Shown here: in pieces, positions 6,460 through 14,237 of the stretch
How positions within the stretch are numbered: position 1 is the stretch's first letter
How the letters are laid out: every line of letters starts with the position of its first letter
Assembly (NCBI GenBank): GCA_023443515.1
Contig: JAEZUC010000017.1
Location: forward strand, 1 to 25,108
DNA length: 25,108 nucleotides
Source of the DNA: Bacillota bacterium
Lineage (GTDB): Bacteria > Bacillota > Clostridia > Acetivibrionales > DSM-1351
Direction of reading: 5' to 3'
Notes under the pieces: model-generated
Seen by the model: the letters and a program-made list of their open reading frames with translations, nothing else
What the model was told of the DNA's origin: nothing
The model's database searches: none
Made by a program: the position numbers and the translations under genes

Positions 6460-7263
6460 ATGACTATTACACTGAATGGAAAAAGAATGGATGTCAAATT
6501 CAGAACAGCCTTTGAGGTGCGCCGTGAGTTTGGAAAGGATTCTGACATAGTTATTCTAAACGGTTTCCAGCTGGACACTGATTGCGAGCTTTCGGAGAAC
6601 GACACCCTTGCTGTCATTCCCAAAGGATACATGCCTGACAGGGATGAGCTTGAAAGCATGATGATGGCACGGCATACCCCAAATATACATAACAAGCTGA
6701 AAGAAGGCCGGGTTGCAATTGCAGGACTTGGAGGACTTGGTTCAAACATAGCTGTCATGCTTGCAAGAATAGGAGTTGGCCACCTGCTTCTGGTGGATTT
6801 CGATGTTGTGGAGCCAAGTAATCTTAACAGACAAAGTTATTACATTAGCCATTTGGGTATGGAAAAAACCTTAGCTCTTAAAATGCAGCTCAATGAAATC
6901 AACCCTTACATAGCTGTTGAAACAAGGACTGTACGTGTAACTGAAGATAATGTATGTGAGCTATTCAGTGACTACGGTATTATTTGTGAAGCCTTTGATA
7001 AACCCGAAGCCAAGTCCATGCTGGTCAATACTGTTCTGGAAAAGCTTCCGGGCAGTAAAATTGTGGCTGCCTCCGGCATGGCAGGCTATGAAAGCTCAAA
7101 TATTATTAAAACCGTCAGACGGATGAAGAGTTTTTATCTGTGCGGTGACTTTGAAAACGGCGCTGGCATCGGTCGGGGCTTGATGGCACCGCGTGTTCAG
7201 ATTTGCGCAGGGCATCAGGCCAACATGATTCTGAGGCTACTCCTTGGAATTGAAGATGTATAA
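6460..7263 (+). CDS. thiF: ThiF-family adenylyltransferase with N-terminal ThiS-like domain
   Basis: A 267-residue E1-like enzyme that adenylates the C-terminus of ThiS. Residues 1-57 form a second, diverged beta-grasp domain (MTITLNGKRM to LAVIPKG) lacking the terminal Gly-Gly. The nucleotide-binding fold follows: GRVAIAGLGGLGSN (about 83-96), then VDFDVVEPSNLNRQ (about 112-125). A cysteine in YLCGDF (about 226-229) could be the sulfur-transfer residue, and no CxxC zinc pairs are visible. This fits the ThiF family-2 arrangement known in Clostridia. GGGAGGAGG overlaps the end of thiS, so the two are translationally coupled. The fused domain may be structural. Confidence 0.92.
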   Translation: MTITLNGKRMDVKFRTAFEVRREFGKDSDIVILNGFQLDTDCELSENDTLAVIPKGYMPDRDELESMMMARHTPNIHNKLKEGRVAIAGLGGLGSNIAVMLARIGVGHLLLVDFDVVEPSNLNRQSYYISHLGMEKTLALKMQLNEINPYIAVETRTVRVTEDNVCELFSDYGIICEAFDKPEAKSMLVNTVLEKLPGSKIVAASGMAGYESSNIIKTVRRMKSFYLCGDFENGAGIGRGLMAPRVQICAGHQANMILRLLLGIEDV

Positions 7264-7293
7264 ACAAATTACATATGGAGGTAAATAGATTTT

Positions 7294-8061
7294 ATGAATG
7301 ATAAATTAGTTATAGGCGGGCATGAATTTAAATCTCGATTTATACTTGGTTCAGGAAAATTCTCTTTAGATATGACCAAGGCGGTTATTGAAAATGGAAA
7401 TGTTGAAATGGCAACTCTTGCTCTTCGCCGTGCAAATGTCGGCGGTGAAGAAAACATTCTGGACTATATGCCGGAGGGCATAACTCTGCTTCCAAACACC
7501 TCAGGTGCCAGAAATGCTAATGAAGCCGTAAGAATAGCACGGCTTGCCAGAGAAATCGGCTGCGGAGATTTTGTAAAAGTCGAGGTGATAAATGACTCAA
7601 AATATCTCATGCCGGACAATTTTGAAACAATCAAGGCAACTGAGCTTCTGGCAAAGGAGGGCTTTATCGTAATGCCTTACATGTATCCCGACCTTAATGC
7701 AGCCAGAGCTATGGCAGAAGCAGGAGCAGCAGCAGTTATGCCTCTTGCCGCCCCCATAGGAAGCAACAAGGGCCTTAGTACCAAGGACTTTATTCAAATA
7801 CTTGTAGACGAGATTAATTTACCGATTATTGTTGATGCAGGAATAGGCCGTCCGTCGCAGGCATGCGAAGCAATGGAGATGGGCGTAGCCGCAATTATGT
7901 GCAATACTGCGGTTGCAACAGCGGGTGATGTGGCCTTAATGGCAAAAGCCTTTCGCCTTGCAATTGAAGCAGGACGTGCTGCTTATCTTTCAGGTCTAGG
8001 CAGAGTACTGACCTGCAAAGCGGAAGCATCCAGTCCCCTGACAGGCTTTTTGGAGGATTAG
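7294..8061 (+). CDS. thiG: Thiazole synthase ThiG
   Basis: A 255-residue TIM-barrel enzyme that condenses deoxyxylulose 5-phosphate, dehydroglycine and ThiS thiocarboxylate into the thiazole phosphate. The Schiff-base lysine is at about 95 (FVKVEVI). Phosphate-binding segments DAGIGRPSQACEAMEMG and MCNTAVATAGD are intact, as is GSGKF at about 19-23. Length is typical. It starts at ATG 7294 behind a GGAGG site and ends 2 bases before thiH, its partner in many bacteria. Confidence 0.96.
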   Translation: MNDKLVIGGHEFKSRFILGSGKFSLDMTKAVIENGNVEMATLALRRANVGGEENILDYMPEGITLLPNTSGARNANEAVRIARLAREIGCGDFVKVEVINDSKYLMPDNFETIKATELLAKEGFIVMPYMYPDLNAARAMAEAGAAAVMPLAAPIGSNKGLSTKDFIQILVDEINLPIIVDAGIGRPSQACEAMEMGVAAIMCNTAVATAGDVALMAKAFRLAIEAGRAAYLSGLGRVLTCKAEASSPLTGFLED

Positions 8062-8063
8062 TT

Positions 8064-9212
8064 ATGGAAAAAACAAATCACATGGAATATCAAAAAGGAA
8101 TGGAAGCAATTGATTCCCATATAATGAATCAGGTTCTCAAGCTTACAAGTGAATACAACTATAGCAGGTATACTGACAGGGATGTTGAAAAAGCCCTGAT
8201 GAAATCACGGCTATCCATAGATGATTACGGAGCTGTGCTTTCTCCTGCCGCAACACCATTTCTCGAATATATGGCACGTAAGGCCTCAATGGAAACACGA
8301 AAACAATTTGGCAATTCGGTCAGCATGTTCACTCCTCTATACATAGCCAACTACTGTGAAAATCACTGTGTTTACTGCGGTTTTAATTGTCATAATAAAA
8401 TTCGCCGAGGAAAGCTTAATCATCAGGAGTTGGAGGAAGAACTAAAAGAAATCGCGTCAACAGGGCTGCGGGAGATATTGATTTTAACGGGAGAAGCCCG
8501 TAATGCCTCAGGAGTTCAATATATCGGAGATGCCGTCAAGTTTGCTTCCCGGTATTTTTCTACCGTGGGACTTGAAATATATCCTCTTAATTCAGATGAA
8601 TATGCGTATTTGCATGAGTGCGGAGCGGATTTTGTATGTGTCTATCAGGAAACCTATAATACCGACAAGTACCAACAGGTTCACCCAAGCGGCTCAAAGA
8701 GGATTTTTCCATACAGGTTCAACGCTCAGGAACGTGCATTACTTGGAGGTATGAGAGGCGTGGCGTTTGGCGCTTTACTCGGTTTGGATGATTTCCGCAA
8801 AGATGCATTTGCAGCGGGACTTCACGCATATTTCATTCAACAGAAATACCCTCATGCGGAGATTTCCTTTTCTGTTCCCCGGTTAAGACCATTTATTAAT
8901 AATGAACACAACAATCCAAATGACGTACATGAAAAACAGCTTTTGCAGGTTATGCTTGCCTACAGGCTTTTCATGCCTTTTGCGGGTATTACTATTTCTA
9001 CAAGGGAAAGAGCAGGTTTTCGCGACAATGTGGTGGGACTTGTATCCAACAAGATTTCGGCAGGAGTAAGTGTAGGCGTAGGAGGCCATAAAAATGACGA
9101 AAAAGGCGATGAACAATTTGAAATCAGTGATAGCAGAAGCGTAGAACAGGTTCACGAAATGATTTTATCTAGAGGCTTACAGCCTGTTTATTCAGATTAT
9201 ATCAGAGTTTAG
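8064..9212 (+). CDS. thiH: 2-iminoacetate synthase ThiH (radical SAM)
   Basis: A 382-residue radical SAM tyrosine lyase that makes dehydroglycine (2-iminoacetate) and p-cresol from tyrosine for ThiG. The cluster motif is C98-x3-C102-x2-C105 in NYCENHCVYCGFNC. The C-terminal region contains STRERAGFRDNVVGL (about 313-327) and a glycine-rich segment. An oxygen-independent route to dehydroglycine (ThiH rather than the oxidase ThiO) suits an anaerobe. GGAGG within the thiG end serves ATG 8064, and the next gene follows after 15 bases. Confidence 0.96.
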   Translation: MEKTNHMEYQKGMEAIDSHIMNQVLKLTSEYNYSRYTDRDVEKALMKSRLSIDDYGAVLSPAATPFLEYMARKASMETRKQFGNSVSMFTPLYIANYCENHCVYCGFNCHNKIRRGKLNHQELEEELKEIASTGLREILILTGEARNASGVQYIGDAVKFASRYFSTVGLEIYPLNSDEYAYLHECGADFVCVYQETYNTDKYQQVHPSGSKRIFPYRFNAQERALLGGMRGVAFGALLGLDDFRKDAFAAGLHAYFIQQKYPHAEISFSVPRLRPFINNEHNNPNDVHEKQLLQVMLAYRLFMPFAGITISTRERAGFRDNVVGLVSNKISAGVSVGVGGHKNDEKGDEQFEISDSRSVEQVHEMILSRGLQPVYSDYIRV

Positions 9213-9227
9213 AGGGAGAAAAACCAA

Positions 9228-9875
9228 ATGCTGATTTATGTAACCAATCGTAATTTGTGCAAGGATGATTTTCTTTATAGAATAGAGTGTTTGGCCTCCG
9301 GCAAACCCCATGCCATATTATTGAGAGAAAAAGATTTAAGTACCGAAGCTTATCAAGCTCTGGCAGAAAAAGTCAAAGATATATGTGACTCTGCCGGGGT
9401 TCAGCTAATTGCCAATAAATATATCTCAGTTGCAAAATACCTTGGGATAACCTCAGTACATGTTTCCATGGAGGACTTTTTAAAATCCAGGGATGCACTG
9501 CAGTCTTTTTCCAAAGTATGGGTTTCGGTCCATTCAGTAAAGGAGGCACAAGAGGCATGTAACTCAGGTGCTTCCGCTCTGATAGCCGGACATATTTACC
9601 AAACTGACTGCAAAAAAGGGTTGCCCCCAAGGGGTTTGGATTTTCTAAACGAGGTTTGCAGTTCCGTTTCAATTCCTGTTTTCGGGATCGGCGGTATTAC
9701 ACAAGACAGAGTACAAGAGGTAATTGAGGCAGGCGCAAAAGGTGTTTGCGTAATGAGCGAAGCAATGACCTGCCTATCCCCCTCTTTTCTTACATCACGG
9801 ATACTATTTTTTACACTTGAAGACTCCCGCTATACTGTCACAGATAGCTATTACAATAAAAACAGTTGCAAATAA
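9228..9875 (+). CDS. tenI: TenI-like thiazole tautomerase / ThiE-family protein
   Basis: A 215-residue TIM-barrel protein of the thiamine-phosphate-synthase superfamily. LLREKDLS (about 31-38), then VHSVKEA, GHIYQTDCKKGLPPRG (about 121-136) and IPVFGIGGI (about 149-157) match Bacillus TenI better than ThiE; ThiE normally has a TxTK motif where QTDCKKG stands here. TenI aromatises the ThiG product. Most databases would label it thiamine phosphate synthase. Last gene of the thi operon. Its last 72 bases overlap, tail to tail, the convergent HAAS-domain gene, and about 25 C-terminal residues lie beyond the usual fold. Confidence 0.85.
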   Translation: MLIYVTNRNLCKDDFLYRIECLASGKPHAILLREKDLSTEAYQALAEKVKDICDSAGVQLIANKYISVAKYLGITSVHVSMEDFLKSRDALQSFSKVWVSVHSVKEAQEACNSGASALIAGHIYQTDCKKGLPPRGLDFLNEVCSSVSIPVFGIGGITQDRVQEVIEAGAKGVCVMSEAMTCLSPSFLTSRILFFTLEDSRYTVTDSYYNKNSCK

Positions 9876-10775
9876 CCAAAGGCCTCTTTGCCAAATCAAT
9901 GATACTTGTGCTAACGACAGGTTTGTAACGCTTTCCAGTAGTTTTAGGAATTCAACATTAACTATATGCCTGTCATTTACCATAAATAACATGAGTATGG
10001 ATGTAGCAATGTTGTGCCCCGCATTTGCGGCAGCCAAAGGTATGCTCCAATATGGATAGATTGTCTTCCATGCCAGAATGCCGAGACTTATAATTCCTAA
10101 CAAAACTATGCCAAATACATACGTACCCATTCTGTCAGTATTGAGTATTGGCACAAGTTGACTACCTTTTAGCATAACACCGAAAATTCCGGGTCGGAAG
10201 ATTAATATCACTACAAATATAACTGTAAAAAGCATTTCTACCATTGTAGATACCCTTGATATTTTCTTTTTGCCGTAGTCAGGTATATCGGGTAAGTCTT
10301 TCAAAGTCCATTTTTTCTTTGTAAACGGACTATGCCCCTCATGTACCCCGCTTCTTTCTAAAATTACAAATATAAGGGTAACCCAGAAAGCTCCCTGCAA
10401 AGCCCCTTGGAAAAATGCAGATATAATTTCTGATATAATGCTTGCAGGGCTTTGTACATTAGCAGAATCAAATATCCACGTAAATATAGTTATACATCCC
10501 ATAGACAGTGCAGTAATACCTGTTACAACTTTTAGTAAATTTATATACTGGTTATAAAGGCCTGGGCCTATGAGGTATTTTCTTTCCGGGTTATATTCAA
10601 TCGCAAGTTTGGCGGGATTACCCAATTCCTCAAGGACTTCCTTTATTTGTTCATCTGTTGCATCCTCCGGCAACATATCCTGAATATTAGACAAAAGCTC
10701 CTTGCTTACATCCTCACGGATATTTTCAGGCAGGTGCTGTGTAACTGCATATATATAGCGGTCAATCATCTCCAT
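9804..10775 (-). CDS. HAAS-domain membrane protein (PadR-associated)
   Basis: ATG 10775 is chosen (MEMIDRYIYAV) because GGGGGAGGAAAAGG precedes it; a longer frame would run back into the padR coding region. The resulting protein has 323 residues. Residues about 1-70 form a HAAS-type cytoplasmic helical domain (VTQHLPENIREDVSKELLSN, then EVLEELGNPAKLA), which is typically paired with PadR regulators. About six membrane spans follow, with a basic loop near residues 155-180. It overlaps padR by 14 bases, so the genes are coupled, and its 3' end overlaps tenI by 72 bases on the other strand. It probably senses or relays an envelope signal with PadR; this is inferred from the pairing. Confidence 0.82.
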   Translation of the reverse strand: MEMIDRYIYAVTQHLPENIREDVSKELLSNIQDMLPEDATDEQIKEVLEELGNPAKLAIEYNPERKYLIGPGLYNQYINLLKVVTGITALSMGCITIFTWIFDSANVQSPASIISEIISAFFQGALQGAFWVTLIFVILERSGVHEGHSPFTKKKWTLKDLPDIPDYGKKKISRVSTMVEMLFTVIFVVILIFRPGIFGVMLKGSQLVPILNTDRMGTYVFGIVLLGIISLGILAWKTIYPYWSIPLAAANAGHNIATSILMLFMVNDRHIVNVEFLKLLESVTNLSLAQVSLIWQRGLWLFATVFIVIAICDSIAGVFKCKK

Positions 10776-11118
10776 ATTCCTTTTCCTCCCCCAGTAAATT
10801 TTCCAACTTCTGTGACAATGTTCTCCATTCTTCCGTGAGACACTGAAATACTTTTTTTCCTTCTTCACTTATTACATAGAATTTTCGTGGTCTGGTTTCA
10901 CTTGTATCCCAATTGCTTTCCAAAAGCTTCTGTTTCTCCAGCCTGCGCAACAACGGGTAGAGAGTTCCTGCATCAATGGGATTATTTTTTTGCTCCAGCT
11001 TCTGAACTAGCGAATAACCGTACTCAGGGTTAAACAGCTGGCTCAGCACCGATAGTATCAGAGTTCCTCTCTTAAGCTCCACAACCAGTGAATTTAGGAT
11101 GTCATCTGTAGATTCCAC
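10762..11118 (-). CDS. PadR-family transcriptional regulator
   Basis: A 118-residue winged-helix regulator starting at GTG 11118 with AGGTGAT just upstream. PadR features: RGTLILSVLSQL, YGYSLVQKLEQKN, DAGTLYPLLRRLEKQKLLES and TRPRKFYVISEEGKKV, followed by a C-terminal dimerisation helix. Its own promoter contains a TGTACG-T-CGTACA dyad inside the spacer, so it is very likely autorepressed. Its partner is the downstream membrane protein, reached by a 14-base overlap. The inducing ligand is unknown. Confidence 0.93.
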   Translation of the reverse strand: MESTDDILNSLVVELKRGTLILSVLSQLFNPEYGYSLVQKLEQKNNPIDAGTLYPLLRRLEKQKLLESNWDTSETRPRKFYVISEEGKKVFQCLTEEWRTLSQKLENLLGEEKEYGDD

Positions 11119-11136
11119 TTAATCACCTCAAGTAAA

Positions 11137-11166
11137 ATTATACTGTACGTCGTACATTATTGTCAA
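11137..11166 (-). promoter_or_regulatory. PadR promoter with operator dyad in the spacer
   Basis: On the minus strand, a perfect TTGACA (11166-11161) and a perfect TATAAT (11142-11137) are 18 bases apart. The spacer holds a 13-bp dyad TGTACG-T-CGTACA (11144-11156). This resembles known PadR operators (TGTA/TACA half sites) and would block polymerase when bound. Confidence 0.85.
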
Positions 11167-11210
11167 TACATTATTATTAGGTATTTACAATTAATATAGA
11201 CATAAACATA

Positions 11211-11247
11211 AAAAACTCCCAAAGGTTAATTGTTAACCCTCGGGAGC
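11211..11247 (-). terminator. Intrinsic terminator of the flavodoxin-ferredoxin gene
   Basis: On the minus strand GCTCCC pairs with GGGAG, with an inner GGTTAA/TTAACC stem, and a T run follows. It lies about 50 bases after the stop at 11296 and upstream of the padR promoter, separating the two units. Confidence 0.85.
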
Positions 11248-11295
11248 TTATAAAAGCTTATAGTACATCTTCTCAAGTTCTACATTAATGCATTA

Positions 11296-12078
11296 TTACG
11301 ACAATTCATTAATCTTAATGTATGGATTTGTATATCGTCCCTTTTTCTCGGTGCCTTTCCCAAATTGTATTGCCTGTGTCGGGCAAAAATGTATGCATGC
11401 CAGACACTGGTTGCACTTCTTTCCCCACTTCGGCCTTTCATTTACTTTAATGCTTTTGCAGGTACATACCTTTTCACAGATACCGCAGCCATTGCACTTA
11501 TCAGTTGCATAAAAGCTATCTGTTTTAATGGCATGTTTGTTAAACATAGGACTTATTAAGCCTGTAAACAGCGCCGGTAATGGGCCCTTTATAACATTAT
11601 ACATACCCGGCTTTTTCTCCGCGATAATTTCGGATATTTTTTTAGTAGTAATTTCTGCTTCGGCAAGCTTTTTTTCTTCCTTCTCCTTTGAATCCACATT
11701 ACCCATAACAATATAGTTATTTGGCATTATTAAAGAAAAACCCGCTGAAAGGGTTACATTAATATTATTCAGACACTTCTCCATAACCTTTACCGTGTTT
11801 CCTACATTTCCACCGCAGGTAGCAACACAAAAGGTGTAGTTGTTGTTATAATTCTTCAATTTAAGCTTACTTATAAAATCCAGAACCATTTTGGGAGGTG
11901 CCCATGCATACACAGGAAATACAAATCCAATTATTTCTTCATCATCAAGGTCATATTCGAAATATTCTGCTCCACTGTTTACAACAGAAGCAACGGATAC
12001 TAATTTTAAGTCGTTTTGTTGTGCAATACGTTTTGCAATATAAAGTGAATTCCCCGTTCCTGAAAACCAAAATATCAT
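11296..12078 (-). CDS. EFR1-type flavodoxin-ferredoxin fusion protein
   Basis: A 260-residue redox protein. The N-terminal flavodoxin-like domain (about 1-165) opens with FSGTGNSLYIAKRIA, the FMN phosphate loop, and has VFPVYAWAPP and CVATCGGNVGNT at the expected flavin-contact positions. The C-terminal part (about 188-240) has two 4Fe-4S motifs, CNGCGICEKVC and CNQCLACIHFCP. Such proteins carry electrons in anaerobes; the partner is not evident here. A GGATGG site precedes ATG 12078. Monocistronic. Confidence 0.9.
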   Translation of the reverse strand: MIFWFSGTGNSLYIAKRIAQQNDLKLVSVASVVNSGAEYFEYDLDDEEIIGFVFPVYAWAPPKMVLDFISKLKLKNYNNNYTFCVATCGGNVGNTVKVMEKCLNNINVTLSAGFSLIMPNNYIVMGNVDSKEKEEKKLAEAEITTKKISEIIAEKKPGMYNVIKGPLPALFTGLISPMFNKHAIKTDSFYATDKCNGCGICEKVCTCKSIKVNERPKWGKKCNQCLACIHFCPTQAIQFGKGTEKKGRYTNPYIKINELS

Positions 12079-12238
12079 AATACCATCCTTTCAGCCAACT
12101 AAATACGTCTATTGTATTATATTTCAAGCAAAATGTAACACACCAAAAATTCCCAACATATTATATTGATAACTGATATTATAACTGTACCACATTTTAC
12201 TCCAAAATAAATACTTCTAAAATTAAGGATGTTTTATT

Positions 12239-13558
12239 ATGAACTTGTATGAAAATATATTAAATCGCAAAGAAAAAATAGCTGTAATAGGCCTTGGGTA
12301 TGTAGGATTGCCCCTTGCTACCGCCTTTTCCAAAAGAGCCTCCGTCATAGGTTACGACATAAACCATGAAAAGATTGAACTGTATAAAAAAGGTATAGAT
12401 CCAACCAGGGAAATTGGAGACGAGGCTATAAAAAACTCTACAGTGGAATTTACGTCTGATGAAAAACGGCTTAAAGAAGCCGGGTTTTGCATTATCTCCG
12501 TGCCTACACCTGTTGAATCCGACCATACTCCCAATCTGAATCCCGTAGAATTGGCAAGTCACATTGTAGGCAGAAACCTAAAAAAAGGGTCAATAGTGGT
12601 ATATGAGTCCACTGTGTATCCGGGCGTTACGGAGGATATCTGTATACCAATACTGGAAAAAGAGTCGGGTATGAAATGCGGAGAAGATTTCAAGGTAGGG
12701 TATTCACCTGAAAGAATCAATCCCGGTGACAAGCAGCACAGGCTTGAAAATATAATAAAAGTTGTTTCGGGTATAGATGCTGATGCCCTTGATACTATAG
12801 CCAAGGTCTATGCAATGGTTATAAAGGCAGGAGTATATCCTGCCGACTCAATCAAAGTCGCAGAAGCATCAAAGGTTATTGAAAACTCCCAGCGGGACAT
12901 TAATATAGCTTTTATGAACGAAATTTCAATGGTTTTTAATAAAATGAATATTAATACTAAGTCGGTGCTTGAAGCAGCAGGTACCAAGTGGAATTTTCTG
13001 AAGTTTTCCCCCGGTCTGGTTGGAGGGCACTGTATAGGTGTTGATCCTTATTACTTTACCTATAAGGCTGAGCAATTAGGCTATCATTCACAAATAATTC
13101 TGTCCGGTAGACGAATTAATGATGTTATGGGCAAATACATTGTTGAGAATCTAATAAAAATCATGATTACGGCAGATTTATCGGTTAAAAACTCCAAAAT
13201 CGCAATACTTGGCTTTACTTTTAAAGAAAATTGTCCCGATACCCGTAATACCAGGGTCGTAGATATAGTAGAATGCCTCGGTGAATATGGTATTGTTCCC
13301 GTTGTCGCTGACCCGGAAGCTGATACTTTGGAAGCAAAGCACGAGTACAGTATTGATCTGACACCTCTGGAAGGCATCAGTGGCATGGATGCGGTAGTTT
13401 TAGCCGTTAGCCACGATTCGTTTTTAAAGTTATCAAAAGCTGATTTTGATAAGATGTTCAAGACAGATACAAAACGCAGCAAAGTTATTATTGACGTTAA
13501 AGGTGTGTTAAACAAAGATGAATTTGTTAGTCCCGAGTACGTTTATTGGAGCCTGTAA
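12239..13558 (+). CDS. Nucleotide-sugar dehydrogenase (TviB/WbpO-like)
   Basis: A 439-residue NAD-dependent UDP-sugar 6-dehydrogenase. NAD site IAVIGLGYVGLPLA (about 14-27); catalytic lysine in EASKVIENSQRDINIA (about 209-224); catalytic Cys265 in GGHCIGVDPYY; C-terminal UDP-binding domain with GFTFKENCPDTRNTRV. The wording of these motifs is closer to the UDP-GlcNAc/GalNAc dehydrogenases (TviB, WbpO) than to UDP-glucose dehydrogenase. The product would feed a uronic-acid-containing surface polysaccharide, but no glycosyltransferase or epimerase gene adjoins it. ATG 12239 has AAGGATG upstream. Ends at a strong terminator. Confidence 0.9.
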   Translation: MNLYENILNRKEKIAVIGLGYVGLPLATAFSKRASVIGYDINHEKIELYKKGIDPTREIGDEAIKNSTVEFTSDEKRLKEAGFCIISVPTPVESDHTPNLNPVELASHIVGRNLKKGSIVVYESTVYPGVTEDICIPILEKESGMKCGEDFKVGYSPERINPGDKQHRLENIIKVVSGIDADALDTIAKVYAMVIKAGVYPADSIKVAEASKVIENSQRDINIAFMNEISMVFNKMNINTKSVLEAAGTKWNFLKFSPGLVGGHCIGVDPYYFTYKAEQLGYHSQIILSGRRINDVMGKYIVENLIKIMITADLSVKNSKIAILGFTFKENCPDTRNTRVVDIVECLGEYGIVPVVADPEADTLEAKHEYSIDLTPLEGISGMDAVVLAVSHDSFLKLSKADFDKMFKTDTKRSKVIIDVKGVLNKDEFVSPEYVYWSL

Positions 13559-13564
13559 TTTTAT

Positions 13565-13607
13565 AAAAAAGCATCCATCAGTAATTATTTCTGATGGATG
13601 CTTTTTT
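13565..13607. terminator. Bidirectional intrinsic terminator
   Basis: Perfect arms AAAAAAGCATCCATCAG (13565-13581) and CTGATGGATGCTTTTTT (13591-13607) with a 9-base loop. It serves the dehydrogenase gene and, on the other strand, the 13677-14948 genes. Confidence 0.93.
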
Positions 13608-13676
13608 ATCTCCGTTATTTTCTTCGAATTATGTAACTAACAATATCAAATATTACACAGATAAATTTTTAAAATA

Positions 13677-14120
13677 TTAAAGAATATTTGGATTTATTCC
13701 TATATAGACGTCTATAATCATATCATCGAGGGTCAGTCCGGGCATAGGCTCATTTATAAGAACGTTGTACCCTACCGTTATCTGTTGCAAATTATTATCC
13801 TGGATAAATAAAAGCATTTCATTGTATGTCTTCTGCAAATCAGCCGGATTACCTTTGTGCCTTGCATATACTGCATTTGTTAACTTAAACAGTGGTTTAA
13901 ATACATAGTCACCCGGTAGTTCCAACACCTTGTCCATGGGTACAAGTATTTCCATATCCAATATGGGCTCTTTGTTTTTCGTATCAATTGAAAAAGTTAC
14001 CGTTACTATAGGCCCTGCTTGAGTTGCATCATTACTTTTAAGCAACTCTCCTATTTTTTCCATTTCTTCGTCTAATTCTCTCTGAGTCATCTTTTTTCTA
14101 AGAGACAGAACATTTTCCAT
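13677..14120 (-). CDS. Small GyrI-like / effector-binding-like protein (uncharacterised)
   Basis: ATG 14120 is chosen (MENVLSLRKKM), giving 147 residues with an AGGTAAAG site about 8 bases upstream; longer starts at 14147 and 14213 lack a clear site. A helical N-terminus (about 1-28) is followed by alternating strands (GPIVTVTFSID, DMEILVPMD), a segment ARHKGNPADLQKTYNEML (about 85-102) and a final strand IIDVYIGI. This pattern resembles the GyrI/SOUL-like small-ligand fold (compare h-x-G-x-y..l), possibly DUF5085; I cannot confirm a family. No signal peptide. It lies 117 bases downstream of the dockerin gene on the same strand with no terminator between. Confidence 0.6.
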   Translation of the reverse strand: MENVLSLRKKMTQRELDEEMEKIGELLKSNDATQAGPIVTVTFSIDTKNKEPILDMEILVPMDKVLELPGDYVFKPLFKLTNAVYARHKGNPADLQKTYNEMLLFIQDNNLQQITVGYNVLINEPMPGLTLDDMIIDVYIGINPNIL

Positions 14121-14237
14121 TATAAATTCTTTACCTGATTGTACCATGTGTTTACATATTCCCCTATCTATGTATAATATTTGCAAGCATCTGCAATCAA
14201 TATTATATATCATTATCAGATAGGTTACTATAGCTTT

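Noticed and set aside
10776..10868. Longer start for the HAAS membrane protein
   Set aside because: The extra residues run through padR coding sequence and lack a ribosome site; ATG 10775 has an excellent one and begins the HAAS domain.
13084..13515. 143-residue minus-strand ORF inside the nucleotide-sugar dehydrogenase
   Set aside because: Lies wholly opposite a conserved enzyme and has no start signals; a shadow frame.
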